A DNA stretch of 64,000 nucleotides from Alkalihalobacillus sp. AL-G (GCF_030643805.1 NZ_CP094656.1:992001-1056000), one strand, 5' to 3'; positions 9,379-18,397 are shown, numbered from the stretch's first letter. Numbers and translations are program-made. Notes: generated by a model not told the origin, from the sequence alone.

Positions 9379-9840
9379 TTAATCCTCATCCATTCTCTCG
9401 ACCGGAACGAAATAATCATCCTTTCGATACGCGAGTGCTTCCATTTTAGCAATTAATTCTCCGTCGCTCTCCACATTGATCGTATACCAGGATGTCCGAT
9501 GGTTCCGCTTATCCTCTGTGGCGACAGCACGCAGCTTTGATCCTTTTTTTCCAGGTGCCATAAAGTTTACCGTCGTAGACAGCCCTACTGTCGTTTTTCC
9601 GTAAGAGTTACATGCACATGCAAACACATAATCCGCGAGTGCAAATGTGATTGCCCCATGCACAGTATCGTGTGTGTTCAACATATGATCTTTAATTTCC
9701 AGCTCAGCCGTTGCAGTTCCCTCACCTAACTCAACCAGTCTCATACCAAGAAACTGAGCGTATGGCTCACTTTTCATCTTTTTAAAAATATCATTGTAAA
9801 ACTTTCTATGTATTTCCAGGTCGTCATATCGTTTTTTCAT
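9379..9840 (-). CDS. PaaI-like hotdog-fold acyl-CoA thioesterase
   Basis: A 153-residue protein with a single hotdog domain. The region NTHDTVHGAITFALADYVFA is the helix with the catalytic acidic residue typical of PaaI/4HBT thioesterases; this segment and VNFMAPGKKG are diagnostic. I start at ATG 9840, since an earlier ATG overlaps the GGGAGGCG ribosome binding site. The natural substrate cannot be told from sequence. It is convergent with nadA and alone in its transcription unit. Confidence 0.8.
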   Translation of the reverse strand: MKKRYDDLEIHRKFYNDIFKKMKSEPYAQFLGMRLVELGEGTATAELEIKDHMLNTHDTVHGAITFALADYVFACACNSYGKTTVGLSTTVNFMAPGKKGSKLRAVATEDKRNHRTSWYTINVESDGELIAKMEALAYRKDDYFVPVERMDED

Positions 9841-9970
9841 AGTAACGCCTCCCATTCTATTAATCTAATCATACAAAATTAAAGCTTTAGATGAAACAAT
9901 ATTAGGTCTGTACACAATCCTTCACTTTCACTCTTAAAGGTAAAGCATACTGACCTATTTAGGAAAATGT

Positions 9971-10618
9971 TTAGGCTTTTAAGGTTATGCCAGAGAAAAT
10001 GTGGTCCCACCATTGGTCGTTTTCAGGCTGGTTCGGCACTTTTAATGCACAAATGTTTTCTAATCCCCAATCAAGCAGATTGATCTTATCGATGTTGTTT
10101 ACTGGATTTAAAACAAGGATATGAATTTCCCCTTTGGTTAGCTGTGACAATACGGATCGTAGCTCCAATGCCTCCTTTTGTGTAGCTTTCCATCGGATGA
10201 ACAGCAAAGAATCACTGTTTTCAAGCACATATAATAACCGGTTTACCCGTCGATTGACTTTAACTTTAACTGCTGTATAGTTATGGGACCAATGTTGGTT
10301 CGGTAAAACAGGGAAATCATGAACGGAAATGATGTTGTAAAGGCAATCTTTTATGAAATAGGATTTGACAGGTTGTACAATTTCATTATCTACATAGACC
10401 GAAGACCCTTTAATGACTTGCAAATTCTGAAATTTCATATAATCCTTGAAGCGCTTACTAAATAGATTACAAATATCGGAAAGTGAATGCGAAACTACCC
10501 AATCAAAGGGTGCGGAAAACGTTCTTAATTTATGTCTTCTTAATTGTGCTGCTGGAGTGCATGAGTTTCCTAAACTAATAATTGCAGAATAGGTTTTTTT
10601 GATTTGACTAAACCTCAA
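9971..10618 (-). CDS. DUF1796 family putative cysteine peptidase
   Basis: A 215-residue protein with the DUF1796 opening: SLGNSC followed by AAQLRRHKLR and SAPFDWVVS. Family knowledge: these are predicted papain-like cysteine peptidases. The cysteine near residue 20 and a histidine in SVHDFP are candidate catalytic residues. No signal peptide, so probably cytoplasmic. Function is unknown. The start has a reasonable AGGAGGGA upstream. Confidence 0.75.
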   Translation of the reverse strand: MRFSQIKKTYSAIISLGNSCTPAAQLRRHKLRTFSAPFDWVVSHSLSDICNLFSKRFKDYMKFQNLQVIKGSSVYVDNEIVQPVKSYFIKDCLYNIISVHDFPVLPNQHWSHNYTAVKVKVNRRVNRLLYVLENSDSLLFIRWKATQKEALELRSVLSQLTKGEIHILVLNPVNNIDKINLLDWGLENICALKVPNQPENDQWWDHIFSGITLKA

Positions 10619-10912
10619 ATAATTCCCTCCTATACTATTTTTTCCATGGACACTCTATTAAATGCTTGTATCATTGCTTTTGACTGGATGAACGTAGTAC
10701 GGCTAGGGAAATATTTGAAACCAATCTAATGAAAAATCCTGCTAAAGAAGGAAGGAATACTCAGCTAGGTGACGAAGATTTAAAACAGGAACATACCTTT
10801 AAAGAAAACTTGGCAAAGCCAAGCCCTAGCGTAGGCTGAGCCTTAGTTGCGCTTATACTATAGAAAGTATTTATACATTCTTAACGTGCGAGGAAAACAA
10901 GGAGGACAACAA
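10619..10912. other. Intergenic region with a small untested ORF
   Basis: An ATG at 10729 opens 36 codons to 10839 (MKNPAKEGRNTQLGD...), polar and lysine-rich, and the same frame is open about 15 codons further upstream. There is no ribosome binding site before the ATG, so it could be a gene remnant. A short inverted repeat (AGCCCTAGCGTAGGCT, 10822-10837) follows it. Confidence 0.3.
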
Positions 10913-11848
10913 ATGAAACGGTTAGATGAACAGTCATTTAGAAAAGCGAAAGAGTATCTTTTCATACATGGTAGACGACTCGAGCAGGCCCTGTTTAACT
11001 ATCATTTTGAAAACGGATCAGAGGATGATGTGCTTGATGCTCTAAGGGAATTCCAAAATGAAGATGGCGGGTTTGGCAACAGGATCGAGCCGGATTTTCA
11101 ATTGGACCAATCTTCACCCATGGCAACAACATTAGCTTTTCAGATTTTCAAAGAGCTGAACTTATCCTCGGATCACCCAATGGTACGGGATGGAATGACG
11201 TATCTTTTGAAAACCTATCATTCTGAAAAAGGACGTTGGCATGCTTTGCCACCTGAAGTCAACAATGTACCACACGCACCATGGTGGCATTATGACAATG
11301 AAAAAGAACGAGTAATGGTTGAAGCGTCTTGGGGGAATCCGAACGCCGAAATTTCCGGCTATTTATTAAGGTACAAAGAACTCGTCCCTGAGGAAGTGGC
11401 AACGAATTTAAAGGGCCGCTGTCTCGCTCATTTTAAAGCGTTGGACACACTTGATATGCACGAAACGTTTTGCTTTTTAAGGCTAGCAGGCGAATTATCT
11501 CAAATTGAACGGGATCCTATCATCGAAAAGGTGAAAGAACATATCCCAGAGCTTGTCAATTTGAAACGGGAACAGTGGGCAAATTACGGTATGCAACCAG
11601 TCCAGCTTGTTAAAGGGGTGCAATCACCTTTTTATGAAATGATGAAAGAGAGTGTAGAGGAAAATCTTGACTATGTTATTGAGAAACAGCATAGTGATGG
11701 CTCATGGCACCCGAACTGGGAGTGGGGACAATACGAGAATGACTGGCCAGAATCGAAAGAGCTATGGAAAGGGATCTTGACCTACGAAAAGCTTAAATTG
11801 TTGAAATCACACGGACGATTAGAAACACAAACTGTAAAATCACAGTAA
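10913..11848 (+). CDS. Alpha/alpha-toroid (terpene cyclase/prenyltransferase-like) protein
   Basis: A 311-residue soluble protein with repeats of the squalene-cyclase/prenyltransferase fold: FQNEDGGFGNRIEPDF near residue 55 and KQHSDGSWHPNWEW near 265, both QW-like motifs. ATG 10913 follows AAGGAGGAC. No clear catalytic aspartate motif (DxDD) was seen, so terpene cyclisation is not supported. The fold assignment is an inference; the function is unknown. Confidence 0.6.
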   Translation: MKRLDEQSFRKAKEYLFIHGRRLEQALFNYHFENGSEDDVLDALREFQNEDGGFGNRIEPDFQLDQSSPMATTLAFQIFKELNLSSDHPMVRDGMTYLLKTYHSEKGRWHALPPEVNNVPHAPWWHYDNEKERVMVEASWGNPNAEISGYLLRYKELVPEEVATNLKGRCLAHFKALDTLDMHETFCFLRLAGELSQIERDPIIEKVKEHIPELVNLKREQWANYGMQPVQLVKGVQSPFYEMMKESVEENLDYVIEKQHSDGSWHPNWEWGQYENDWPESKELWKGILTYEKLKLLKSHGRLETQTVKSQ

Positions 11849-11968
11849 ATATTTCAAGCGCTAAGAGTCCCTTGGGTGTGGGGGCTGTCTTGCTTATGTT
11901 CTAATTTCCATACAGGTACATACTTTGTATATGCAGCATGTATATATTATATATTCTGGAGGTGCAAG

Positions 11969-13006
11969 GTGAACATACTCGTAATTGGAGGCACAAAGTT
12001 TTTAGGTCGTCATCTCGTGGAAGCAGCAATGAAACAAGGTCATAAAGTCACATTATTCAACCGTGGAAACAATCGGGATGTCTTTCCAGAGTTGGAACAA
12101 ATTACAGGGGACCGCCAGCATGATATCCAAGTGCTTGAAGGGAGTAATTGGGATGCAGTCATAGACACATGCGGCTACCATCCTCAAACGGTTCGAAAGT
12201 CTGTTCGAACACTCGCAAAAAAGACCAATCATTATGCGTTCATCTCAACCGGGTCAGTCTATGCGAACTTCTTAAATGAGGACAATGTAGATGAGCAATC
12301 AACCACACTAATGCTCAATTACGAAACGATTGCATCCATCAATGAGGGAGAAGAAATAGCTGCGGAAGCATACGGTCACTTAAAATATCATTGTGAACAA
12401 GTTGTCTATGAGGAAATGAAAGGTAGAGCCCTCATTATAAGACCTGGATTGATTGTAGGACCATATGATCCGACTGATCGGTTTACGTATTGGGCAAAAC
12501 GTCTGGCAGAGGGTCGTGAAATTCTTGCACCTGGAAGGAAAGACCGTAAAATTCAATTTATTGACGTGCGGGATCTTGCTGATTGGACGATCGGTATGGT
12601 CGAGAAACAAGCGAATGGCGTTTATAATGTGGTAGGCCCAGCGGAAAAATTGACAATGGAAACATTTATTGAAGAAGGAAAAGCTGTTTTTAATAATAAA
12701 ACGGATGTAACATGGGTCGCGGAATCCTTCCTGCACAAGCATGAAGTCGCGCCATGGATCGAGCTTCCACTGTGGATTCCTGAGACGTATTCACCAATGG
12801 AAGGTATAAAGCCTGCACATGGTGATATAGGAATATGTAACAAAAAAGCGATTGAGGCAGGACTGACTTTCCGGTCTTTCCATGAAACCTTGAAGGATAC
12901 ACACGACTGGTTTATTGAAGAGCGTGGAGAATTATCTGCGGCACAATTGACTGATGAAAAAGAACAAGAAGTATTAAAGAAATGGCTCCAAGCTGCAAGT
13001 GTCTAA
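11969..13006 (+). CDS. NAD-dependent epimerase/dehydratase family protein
   Basis: A 345-residue extended SDR. The N-terminus VNILVIGGTKFLGRHLVEAA carries the glycine-rich NAD(P) motif (GGTKFLG). FISTGSVYAN and RALIIRPGLIVGPYDPTDRF are typical of the epimerase branch. The usual YxxxK tyrosine/lysine pair is approximated by YGHLKYHCE. I choose GTG 11969 because GGAGG precedes it by six bases. The substrate is unknown. A strong terminator follows. Confidence 0.75.
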   Translation: MNILVIGGTKFLGRHLVEAAMKQGHKVTLFNRGNNRDVFPELEQITGDRQHDIQVLEGSNWDAVIDTCGYHPQTVRKSVRTLAKKTNHYAFISTGSVYANFLNEDNVDEQSTTLMLNYETIASINEGEEIAAEAYGHLKYHCEQVVYEEMKGRALIIRPGLIVGPYDPTDRFTYWAKRLAEGREILAPGRKDRKIQFIDVRDLADWTIGMVEKQANGVYNVVGPAEKLTMETFIEEGKAVFNNKTDVTWVAESFLHKHEVAPWIELPLWIPETYSPMEGIKPAHGDIGICNKKAIEAGLTFRSFHETLKDTHDWFIEERGELSAAQLTDEKEQEVLKKWLQAASV

Positions 13007-13028
13007 TTATATACGTTTAGAAAATGAA

Positions 13029-13060
13029 AATGACTGCCGAATTTATTTTCGGCAGTCATT
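13029..13060 (+). terminator. Rho-independent terminator
   Basis: Near-perfect 13-bp arms AATGACTGCCGAA / TTCGGCAGTCATT lie 23 bases after the epimerase stop. The T-run is short. Confidence 0.7.
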
Positions 13061-13086
13061 GAATATGTCAAGGAGGGAATACAGAA

Positions 13087-13448
13087 ATGATTAACAAAAA
13101 TTGCTACAGCAGCGGTTTATGTAGATGATTAACAGAAATCAAAAGCATTCTGGACGGAAAAAGCAGGATTCGAAGTGAAAACGGAACAACATATGACTCC
13201 AGAGGCAAGCTGACTGGAAGTTGGACCAAAAGGTGCTGAAACTGCTCTTGTCATATCCGAAAACAATGATGCAAGGTGCAGAAAATATGAAGCCTTCAAT
13301 CTTATTCGTATGTGACAATATCAAAGAAACATACAATATGATCAAAGAAAACCGTGTTTAGTTTGAGGGTGAACCAAATGAAATGGAATGGGGAACCTTT
13401 GCACAATTTTTTGATGAAGACGGATATATGTATGTGTTAAAAGGATAA
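13087..13448 (+). pseudogene. Decayed glyoxalase/VOC family gene
   Basis: After a good AAGGAGGG, ATG 13087 opens a protein whose pieces in different frames read ATAAVYVDD, KAFWTEKAGFEVKTEQ, LEVGPKGAETALVI, SILFVCDNIKETYNMIKEN and EMEWGTFAQFFDEDGYMYVLKG, in the order expected for one VOC domain. Several frameshifts and at least two in-frame stops (TGA for an expected Trp codon near 13210, TAG near 13358) interrupt it. It is a dead gene with its ribosome binding site still intact. Confidence 0.8.
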
Positions 13449-13465
13449 GGATAGAGACGATAAAA

Positions 13466-13500
13466 GACCTGAATGAATACAACCACTCAGGTCCTTCTTA
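13466..13500. terminator. Terminator between convergent genes
   Basis: GACCTGA...TCAGGTC with a loop of about 14 bases and pyrimidine-rich flanks, between the VOC pseudogene and the convergent protease gene. Confidence 0.55.
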
Positions 13501-13508
13501 TTGTACGC

Positions 13509-14507
13509 TTAACTTTTCGACGTTTGTAAAGTTTGTGATACGTCTTCTTCTTTATCGGGGTTGAACATTTCTGCGATTCTATCAACGAGTCCAAGGGTTA
13601 GAAGGCCATTTCCTTCACCTTGTTTTGTAAAACCAATCGGGGTTGTCCGCTTGATCAATTGAGCATAAATCTCTACTTCTGAAAACGATCGACCAAATTC
13701 TGATTTAGACAAATTAATCAATAATGCTAGTGCGCCTGAGACATGAGGTGTAGCCATTGATGTCCCAGTTAGACGAGCATATCGGTTTTCAGGAAACGTA
13801 GACAAGATCTTTACTCCCGGAGCCACGAGATCAATTTCAGCATTCGTATTCGTGAATTCAGTGAGGTTGCGTTGGAAATCAACCGCGCCAACCTGAATCA
13901 CCTCATTATAGGCGCCAGGGTAGGAAAACTCGTCCGTATTTTCACAATCGTCACCTTCGTTACCAGCAGCGCAAACGACTGAAACGTTGTGGTTGACCGC
14001 GTATTTTATTACCTCATGAAGCTCAGGAACATCTTGTGGTCCCCCGAGTGACATGGAAATCACCCGGACTTTTTCACCATTTGGTCCTTCCCAATCAACA
14101 GCGTATTGAATTGCCTTGATGATCCACTCAATTTTGCCACTTCCTTCATGTGTGAGGACCTTTAAAATTAAGAGATTTGCTTCCGGTGCAACACCGACGA
14201 CACCATTTCCAGTACCAGAAGCAGCAACAGTTCCAGCTACATGTGTACCATGACCATTATTATCTGAGAAATTTGATGCATCACCACCAAAATCAGTTGT
14301 GAAATTCCTGCCGCTGATAATTCGTTCTCTTAAATCGGGGTGGTCGGTTTGGCAGCCAGTATCGATGACAGCGACAACATTACCTTTACCTTTTTTAGAT
14401 CGATCCCACAAGGATGGAGCATCAATCATCTCAACGCCATCAGGAATGTTTGACAATTCTTCGATGATTTCTTCCACTTGGTACGGGACAAGACGAACAT
14501 CACTCAT
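13509..14507 (-). CDS. isp: Intracellular subtilisin-like serine protease
   Basis: A 332-residue S8 protease with no signal peptide. The triad is D49 (VAVIDTGC), H86 ([10 protein letters not shown]) and S250 (GTSMATPH), with oxyanion N183 (AAGNEG). The N-terminus [10 protein letters not shown] matches the short inhibitory extension (LIPY/F motif) of intracellular subtilisins, which is removed on activation. I start at ATG 14507 (AAGGAGGATTATT upstream). Family knowledge: Isp acts in the cytoplasm in late growth and sporulation. It is probably monocistronic. Confidence 0.92.
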   Translation of the reverse strand: MSDVRLVPYQVEEIIEELSNIPDGVEMIDAPSLWDRSKKGKGNVVAVIDTGCQTDHPDLRERIISGRNFTTDFGGDASNFSDNNGHGTHVAGTVAASGTGNGVVGVAPEANLLILKVLTHEGSGKIEWIIKAIQYAVDWEGPNGEKVRVISMSLGGPQDVPELHEVIKYAVNHNVSVVCAAGNEGDDCENTDEFSYPGAYNEVIQVGAVDFQRNLTEFTNTNAEIDLVAPGVKILSTFPENRYARLTGTSMATPHVSGALALLINLSKSEFGRSFSEVEIYAQLIKRTTPIGFTKQGEGNGLLTLGLVDRIAEMFNPDKEEDVSQTLQTSKS

Positions 14508-14591
14508 AATAATCCTCCTTCGATTTAATAGAATCCAAGAAAAATAAAGCGTCATAATCCCAGTGAAGGTACTATACCACATTTCAGACAT

Positions 14592-14934
14592 CTATTTTCA
14601 GAAAAATCAATAAATAATCAAAAGGTCCTAAATATCATTTGTACACGTATTTGACATTAAAGTAAAAGTTGACTATGAAGAATGGTTGCAATAAAAAATG
14701 AAGGAAAAGCAGCAGTTAATTAATTCTGATTATCTTAGTAATGAAATGCTCGATCGAAGGTAATTGATGTAATTCGAAGACAAATAAATGGGGCTGTATC
14801 TATTTTTATATGACAGCCCATTTTATTTCCTACTGTTTAGTGAAATTTAAGGCGAACACTAGCAATGCATTTAAGTTTTCATTAAGGCTTGGTGAATTGT
14901 ACCGTTTTTTTTTATATGACATCCCCATTGACTA
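14592..14934. other. Intergenic region with terminator and gene remnant
   Basis: A hairpin at 14788-14828 (GGGGCTGT...ACAGCCC then ATTTTATTT) can end transcription in either direction. Around 14670-14760 fragments of open frame (YEEWLQ, MKEKQQLINSDYLSNEM) suggest the debris of an old gene. Nothing else was recognised. Confidence 0.4.
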
Positions 14935-15072
14935 TCAGCTGACCCGCCTTACTTCATCTTTGTGAACGAGTTGGATTTTGTAATCACCTTTTAACTCAAG
15001 AAAACCCGTATCGTAAATCCAAATCACGGTGTAGGTCTTCCCATTATAGATTACTATATCTCCTTTATGCAC
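14935..15072 (-). CDS. Small hypothetical protein, 45 aa
   Basis: GTG 15072 is preceded by AAAAGGAGG and opens a 45-residue basic protein containing GDIVIYNGKTYTVIWIY, with beta-rich composition suggesting an SH3-like or KOW-like mini-domain. A longer reading from 15135 lacks a ribosome binding site. It lies 62 bases downstream of the TPR regulator on the same strand and may be cotranscribed with it. Function unknown. Confidence 0.55.
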   Translation of the reverse strand: MHKGDIVIYNGKTYTVIWIYDTGFLELKGDYKIQLVHKDEVRRVS

Positions 15073-15134
15073 AAGGCGAATCCTCCTTTTCCTTAATCGA
15101 TTAGGAAGGTAAATCGTCATTCTTGCATAAAACA

Positions 15135-16466
15135 CTATTCAGTTACAGGAAGTTCAGTACTGATCAGAGCAATTTCCTTTTCCAACAAACGTTGATTCGC
15201 ACTAAAAAGATTTTGGAGCGCCATAGTCAAATCATTTAGTTTTTCATAACAAATGGCTAGTTCTGTTTTTACAAGGGAAGTCCACGGATCTTCATTGAGT
15301 AATTGAAATACATGATCCGCTTTTTTGAGGTTGGTAAGTGCCTCCTCATGCGAACCACGTTTTATGTTGACTTTACCGAGTACATAATGACACTGAGCAA
15401 AGACGTGTGAATTGCTTGCAGCTAGCCTTAAGCCATTGTTTGCATATTGTTCGGCCTGATCTAAATCGTCTGTATAAAGTGAAGTGAGTGCAAGTTCATA
15501 ATAGCTGTTGGTCGCAAGGTCGCGAAAATGATATTTGTTTGCTTTCTCTAAGCTATCATTCAAGTAATAAAACGATTCTTCAACACTTCCATGTTTTCGT
15601 TTCAATATTCCCATGTTTATTTGGGAACCGATATATTTTCTAGGCTCTTCTTCAAGTTTCAAATAATCAAGGGCAACCATGCTAGATAGAATTCCCTCTG
15701 CGTATTTTTTCATATACAGCTCGGCAAGTCCCTTCAGCATGTAAAAGTGACCATTGGAATACGAAACCTGATTGGCCTCCATAATTTCAATGGCCTTATG
15801 AATAACATCAAGCCCCTTTTGGAACTCCTTCACACGACAATAGCAAAGTGCCAAGTTATACAATATTTTGAACTGAAGCAGACATTCTATATCTACATAG
15901 CGTGAATTGATGAGGGCTGAAGCGTTTAATGCCGATTCTATTCCTCTTTTATAATCTTTTAATTTCCGGTTAGCAAGTGTTATGTAGTAATAGACTTCGA
16001 TGATTTCTTTTGTTTCCGTTGATGGGAGATAGGAGAGTGCCTCATTAAAGTGGTATAACGCTTTTTCATCTTGATTAAGCTTTTCATAGATTTGCCCGAG
16101 TAACCGATGCGCTAGCCATTTTTCAGGAAAAGGAACGGTTCGAATCTTAATAAGATCCTTTAGACGGGTTTTAGCTTCTACATATTTTTCAACCTTGAAA
16201 AGTGTCGTACAAATATTAAGGCCATTCTTTATTTCCTCGTAGGTGACTGTTTTTCCAGAGATGTGTTTTTTTTCTCCAAGTAAATCTCCGACTGAGACTC
16301 CAAGTTTGCTAGATAAATATTCGATTGTTCGGAGGGAGGGTGTGGTGAGATCTCTTTCAATAAGGCTTAACATAGCTCGACTTAGTTGATCCCCGGCTAA
16401 ATCCCCCTGGGTGAGCCCCAAATCTTTTCGTAAAACTTTTATTCGTTTACCAACTGAACTTTCCAA
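15135..16466 (-). CDS. HTH-TPR (RNPP-like) peptide-sensing transcription regulator
   Basis: 443 residues. Residues about 5-65 are an XRE helix-turn-helix (IKVLRKDLGLTQGDLA, LSRAMLSLIERDLTTPSLRTIEYLSSKLGV). The remainder is a series of TPR helices (for example ALYHFNEALSYL, YNLALCYCRVKEFQKGLDVIHKAIEI, LGKVNIKRGSHEEALTNLKKA). This is the architecture of RNPP receptors such as PlcR and NprR, which bind short imported peptides in the TPR groove. TTG 16466 follows AGGGAGGCG. The divergent neighbour at 16633 encodes a plausible peptide precursor. Peptide sensing is inferred from architecture and context. Confidence 0.8.
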   Translation of the reverse strand: MESSVGKRIKVLRKDLGLTQGDLAGDQLSRAMLSLIERDLTTPSLRTIEYLSSKLGVSVGDLLGEKKHISGKTVTYEEIKNGLNICTTLFKVEKYVEAKTRLKDLIKIRTVPFPEKWLAHRLLGQIYEKLNQDEKALYHFNEALSYLPSTETKEIIEVYYYITLANRKLKDYKRGIESALNASALINSRYVDIECLLQFKILYNLALCYCRVKEFQKGLDVIHKAIEIMEANQVSYSNGHFYMLKGLAELYMKKYAEGILSSMVALDYLKLEEEPRKYIGSQINMGILKRKHGSVEESFYYLNDSLEKANKYHFRDLATNSYYELALTSLYTDDLDQAEQYANNGLRLAASNSHVFAQCHYVLGKVNIKRGSHEEALTNLKKADHVFQLLNEDPWTSLVKTELAICYEKLNDLTMALQNLFSANQRLLEKEIALISTELPVTE

Positions 16467-16514
16467 TTCTTATCGCCTCCCTAACTTATTTTACCACAAA
16501 ATTATTCGAGATGT

Positions 16515-16595
16515 TAAAATATTTAAACTATTTTTCAAAATAAAATATTTTATTCAAAAAAGTTGTTGACAAACCCATGAGTGTAATCTTAGTAT
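16515..16595 (+). promoter_or_regulatory. Promoter of the peptide-precursor gene with palindromic operator candidates
   Basis: TTGACA at 16566 and TAGTAT at 16590 with an 18-base spacer form a strong sigma-A promoter. Twelve bases upstream lies a perfect 16-bp palindrome, AATAAAATATTTTATT (16539-16554). A related TTAAAATATTTAA sits at 16514-16526. Two like palindromes between a TPR regulator and its divergent partner are candidate binding sites. Confidence 0.6.
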
Positions 16596-16632
16596 AAAAT
16601 TGTAAAAAAATGAATGAAAATAGGAGGTATTT

Positions 16633-16998
16633 ATGTCAAAACCTGCAAAATCTACGTTCTTTTTGGTTGGTGGTGTCATTTTAGGTCTAGTGTTCCTGTT
16701 ATTCGTACAAGCCTATGAACTACCACAAAACAGTGGTCATTTGTTTGCTGAAAGTTTAGTAGACTCAGACCTGGCATGGCCAGGTGACCCGGATCCAGAA
16801 GATGATCCCGTATGGCCGGACTCCCCAGCACTTGTAAGTACAGAAGACCCGGTATGGCCAGATAGCCCAGATCCAGAAGATGATCCCGTATGGCCGGACT
16901 CCCCAGCACTCGTAAGCACAGAAGACCCGGTATGGCCAGATAGCCCGGATCCAGAAGATGATCCCGTATGGCCGGACTCCCCAGCATCAAATGTATAA
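16633..16998 (+). CDS. Membrane-targeted repeat-peptide precursor (candidate pheromone)
   Basis: 121 residues. A short basic N-terminus (MSKPAKS) is followed by one hydrophobic segment (about residues 9-27, FFLVGGVILGLVFLLFVQA), then an acidic, Pro/Trp-rich tail. The tail holds five exact copies of DPVWPDSP and one degenerate copy (DLAWPGDP), joined by DPED or ALVSTE linkers. ATG follows AGGAGGTATTT. The 78-bp repeats differ only at synonymous positions, and the two motif copies within one repeat use different codons for the same eight residues, so selection is on the peptide. I know no named family. Its place opposite an RNPP-like regulator suggests a secreted, processed signal. A cell-surface repeat protein is the alternative. 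Confidence 0.75.
   Translation: MSKPAKSTFFLVGGVILGLVFLLFVQAYELPQNSGHLFAESLVDSDLAWPGDPDPEDDPVWPDSPALVSTEDPVWPDSPDPEDDPVWPDSPALVSTEDPVWPDSPDPEDDPVWPDSPASNV
16792..16988 (+). repeat. 78-bp in-frame tandem repeat (2.5 copies)
   Basis: Units start at 16792, 16870 and 16948 (partial). The first two differ at three positions (CTT/CTC, AGT/AGC, CCA/CCG), all synonymous. Each full unit encodes 26 residues with two DPVWPDSP motifs. Confidence 0.95.
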
Positions 16999-17005
16999 GC
17001 ATGAA

Positions 17006-18292
17006 TTAAACACTCGTTTTTCCTTTAGCAGAAACAACCTCAATTTTAGAAGGTAAAAGTTCTTCTTTTCTCCACAACCACTTTTCAAGTATTGCGCCAA
17101 TTATTCCAATGCCACCAACGACGAAACCAACTGTTTGTATCACTTGGACAGCCCCAAAGGTATGAACTAGAATTCCACCGGTTACAGGTGCGATGATAAA
17201 TACAGCACTCATCACCGAGTTAGTGATTCCGAATACGCGGCCAACCATTTCCTTTGGGGACTCTTTTTGAAGTGCGAAATTATATGAAACCATCCAAATT
17301 CCGTTGCCGAACCCTACAATCAGGGCAAAGAAAATAGGGATGAGTAATGACATCTCCTCAGTGACGAACGCTACTCCCGCAAAGCCAAAACCAATCAAGC
17401 TCATTCCACCTCCAATTGCCCAACCATAGCGAATCTCTTTAAAGCGATTCATCCATGTTATCGTAATGATCGACCCGACTCCTGTCGTACTTAATAACAA
17501 ACCAAACACCATTGGATCCTTCATGTTAATCGATCGCAGAAGAACGGGGAACTGAAAATCGACGAGCTGAATGCACATAATTCCAATCAAGGAAAAAAGA
17601 ATGCTATTGAATATCACCCGAGTCTTAAGGACAAAAGCCCAACCTTCTTTCCAGGAATCTTTAAAGCTCAGTTTTTCTGTTCCTTGTTCATTTTTTGGAG
17701 CATTTGAATTCTCTTTGATTTTTCGAAGTGTTAGTAAAATAATGCCCGATATTAGGCTGCTGAAGGCATTAATAAGGATGCAAATCTTTGGGGATAGCAC
17801 GGTTAAAATTAAAGCCCCCAGGAGAGGTCCGACAATTTTTCCACTATTGTTCACAATCTGGTTATAAGAAGTGGCTTTCAATAATTGATCTTCAGGAACG
17901 ATATGTCGCGTAAGAGCTTGTTCAGCTGGCGTACTGATCAATCCAAGCGATGAACGTATAAACAAAATTGGCAGTACCCAATAGATATGATCGGCGAATA
18001 CGAGAAAAATCGTTAAAACGGCACTACTCCAATCCGAAATAATCATCAGGTTCACTTTTTTCGAACGATCAGCAAGCACACCTGCAAATGAGCCAAATAA
18101 GATACCTGGTAACGCAAAACAAACTGGAATTAATCCGATCAATATCGGATCCGAATTCCAGCCGTAAGCGACAAGTATTGAAATCGCAAGCATATCAAAC
18201 CAATCGCCATAAACTGAAATGGCATATGCAAGGAACATTTTTGTAAACGACTTATTTTTGAAAAGGGGGGTCGTACTAACTGTTTTATCCAT
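17006..18292 (-). CDS. MFS permease
   Basis: A 428-residue, 12-segment major facilitator of the MFS_3/macrolide-efflux branch (FKNKSFTKMFLAYAISVYGDWFDMLAIS; FGSFAGVLADRSKK at the first cytoplasmic loop). ATG follows GGAGGATTACTTT. It converges on the peptide-precursor gene with only seven bases between stops. Substrate unknown. Export of the neighbouring peptide is conceivable but has no direct support. Confidence 0.85.
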   Translation of the reverse strand: MDKTVSTTPLFKNKSFTKMFLAYAISVYGDWFDMLAISILVAYGWNSDPILIGLIPVCFALPGILFGSFAGVLADRSKKVNLMIISDWSSAVLTIFLVFADHIYWVLPILFIRSSLGLISTPAEQALTRHIVPEDQLLKATSYNQIVNNSGKIVGPLLGALILTVLSPKICILINAFSSLISGIILLTLRKIKENSNAPKNEQGTEKLSFKDSWKEGWAFVLKTRVIFNSILFSLIGIMCIQLVDFQFPVLLRSINMKDPMVFGLLLSTTGVGSIITITWMNRFKEIRYGWAIGGGMSLIGFGFAGVAFVTEEMSLLIPIFFALIVGFGNGIWMVSYNFALQKESPKEMVGRVFGITNSVMSAVFIIAPVTGGILVHTFGAVQVIQTVGFVVGGIGIIGAILEKWLWRKEELLPSKIEVVSAKGKTSV

Positions 18293-18397
18293 AAAGTAAT
18301 CCTCCTGTCATCAATCTAGCTTCATCATAGCTCGAGTACTAGACTGATTGAACGAGCGAAGGATTGAAATCAATTCCGACTAGAGACTGATTTCCAT

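Noticed and set aside
10729-10839. 36-codon lysine-rich ORF
   Set aside because: No ribosome binding site and not recognised. Kept only as a note in the intergenic entry.
16676-17002. Long minus-strand open frames through the peptide-precursor gene
   Set aside because: They are antisense shadows of the repeat. Synonymous differences on the plus strand change residues on the minus strand, and there is no ribosome binding site.
17006-18292. Dedicated exporter for the repeat peptide
   Set aside because: The MFS is convergent rather than co-oriented, and its family does not usually export peptides. Proximity alone is not enough.
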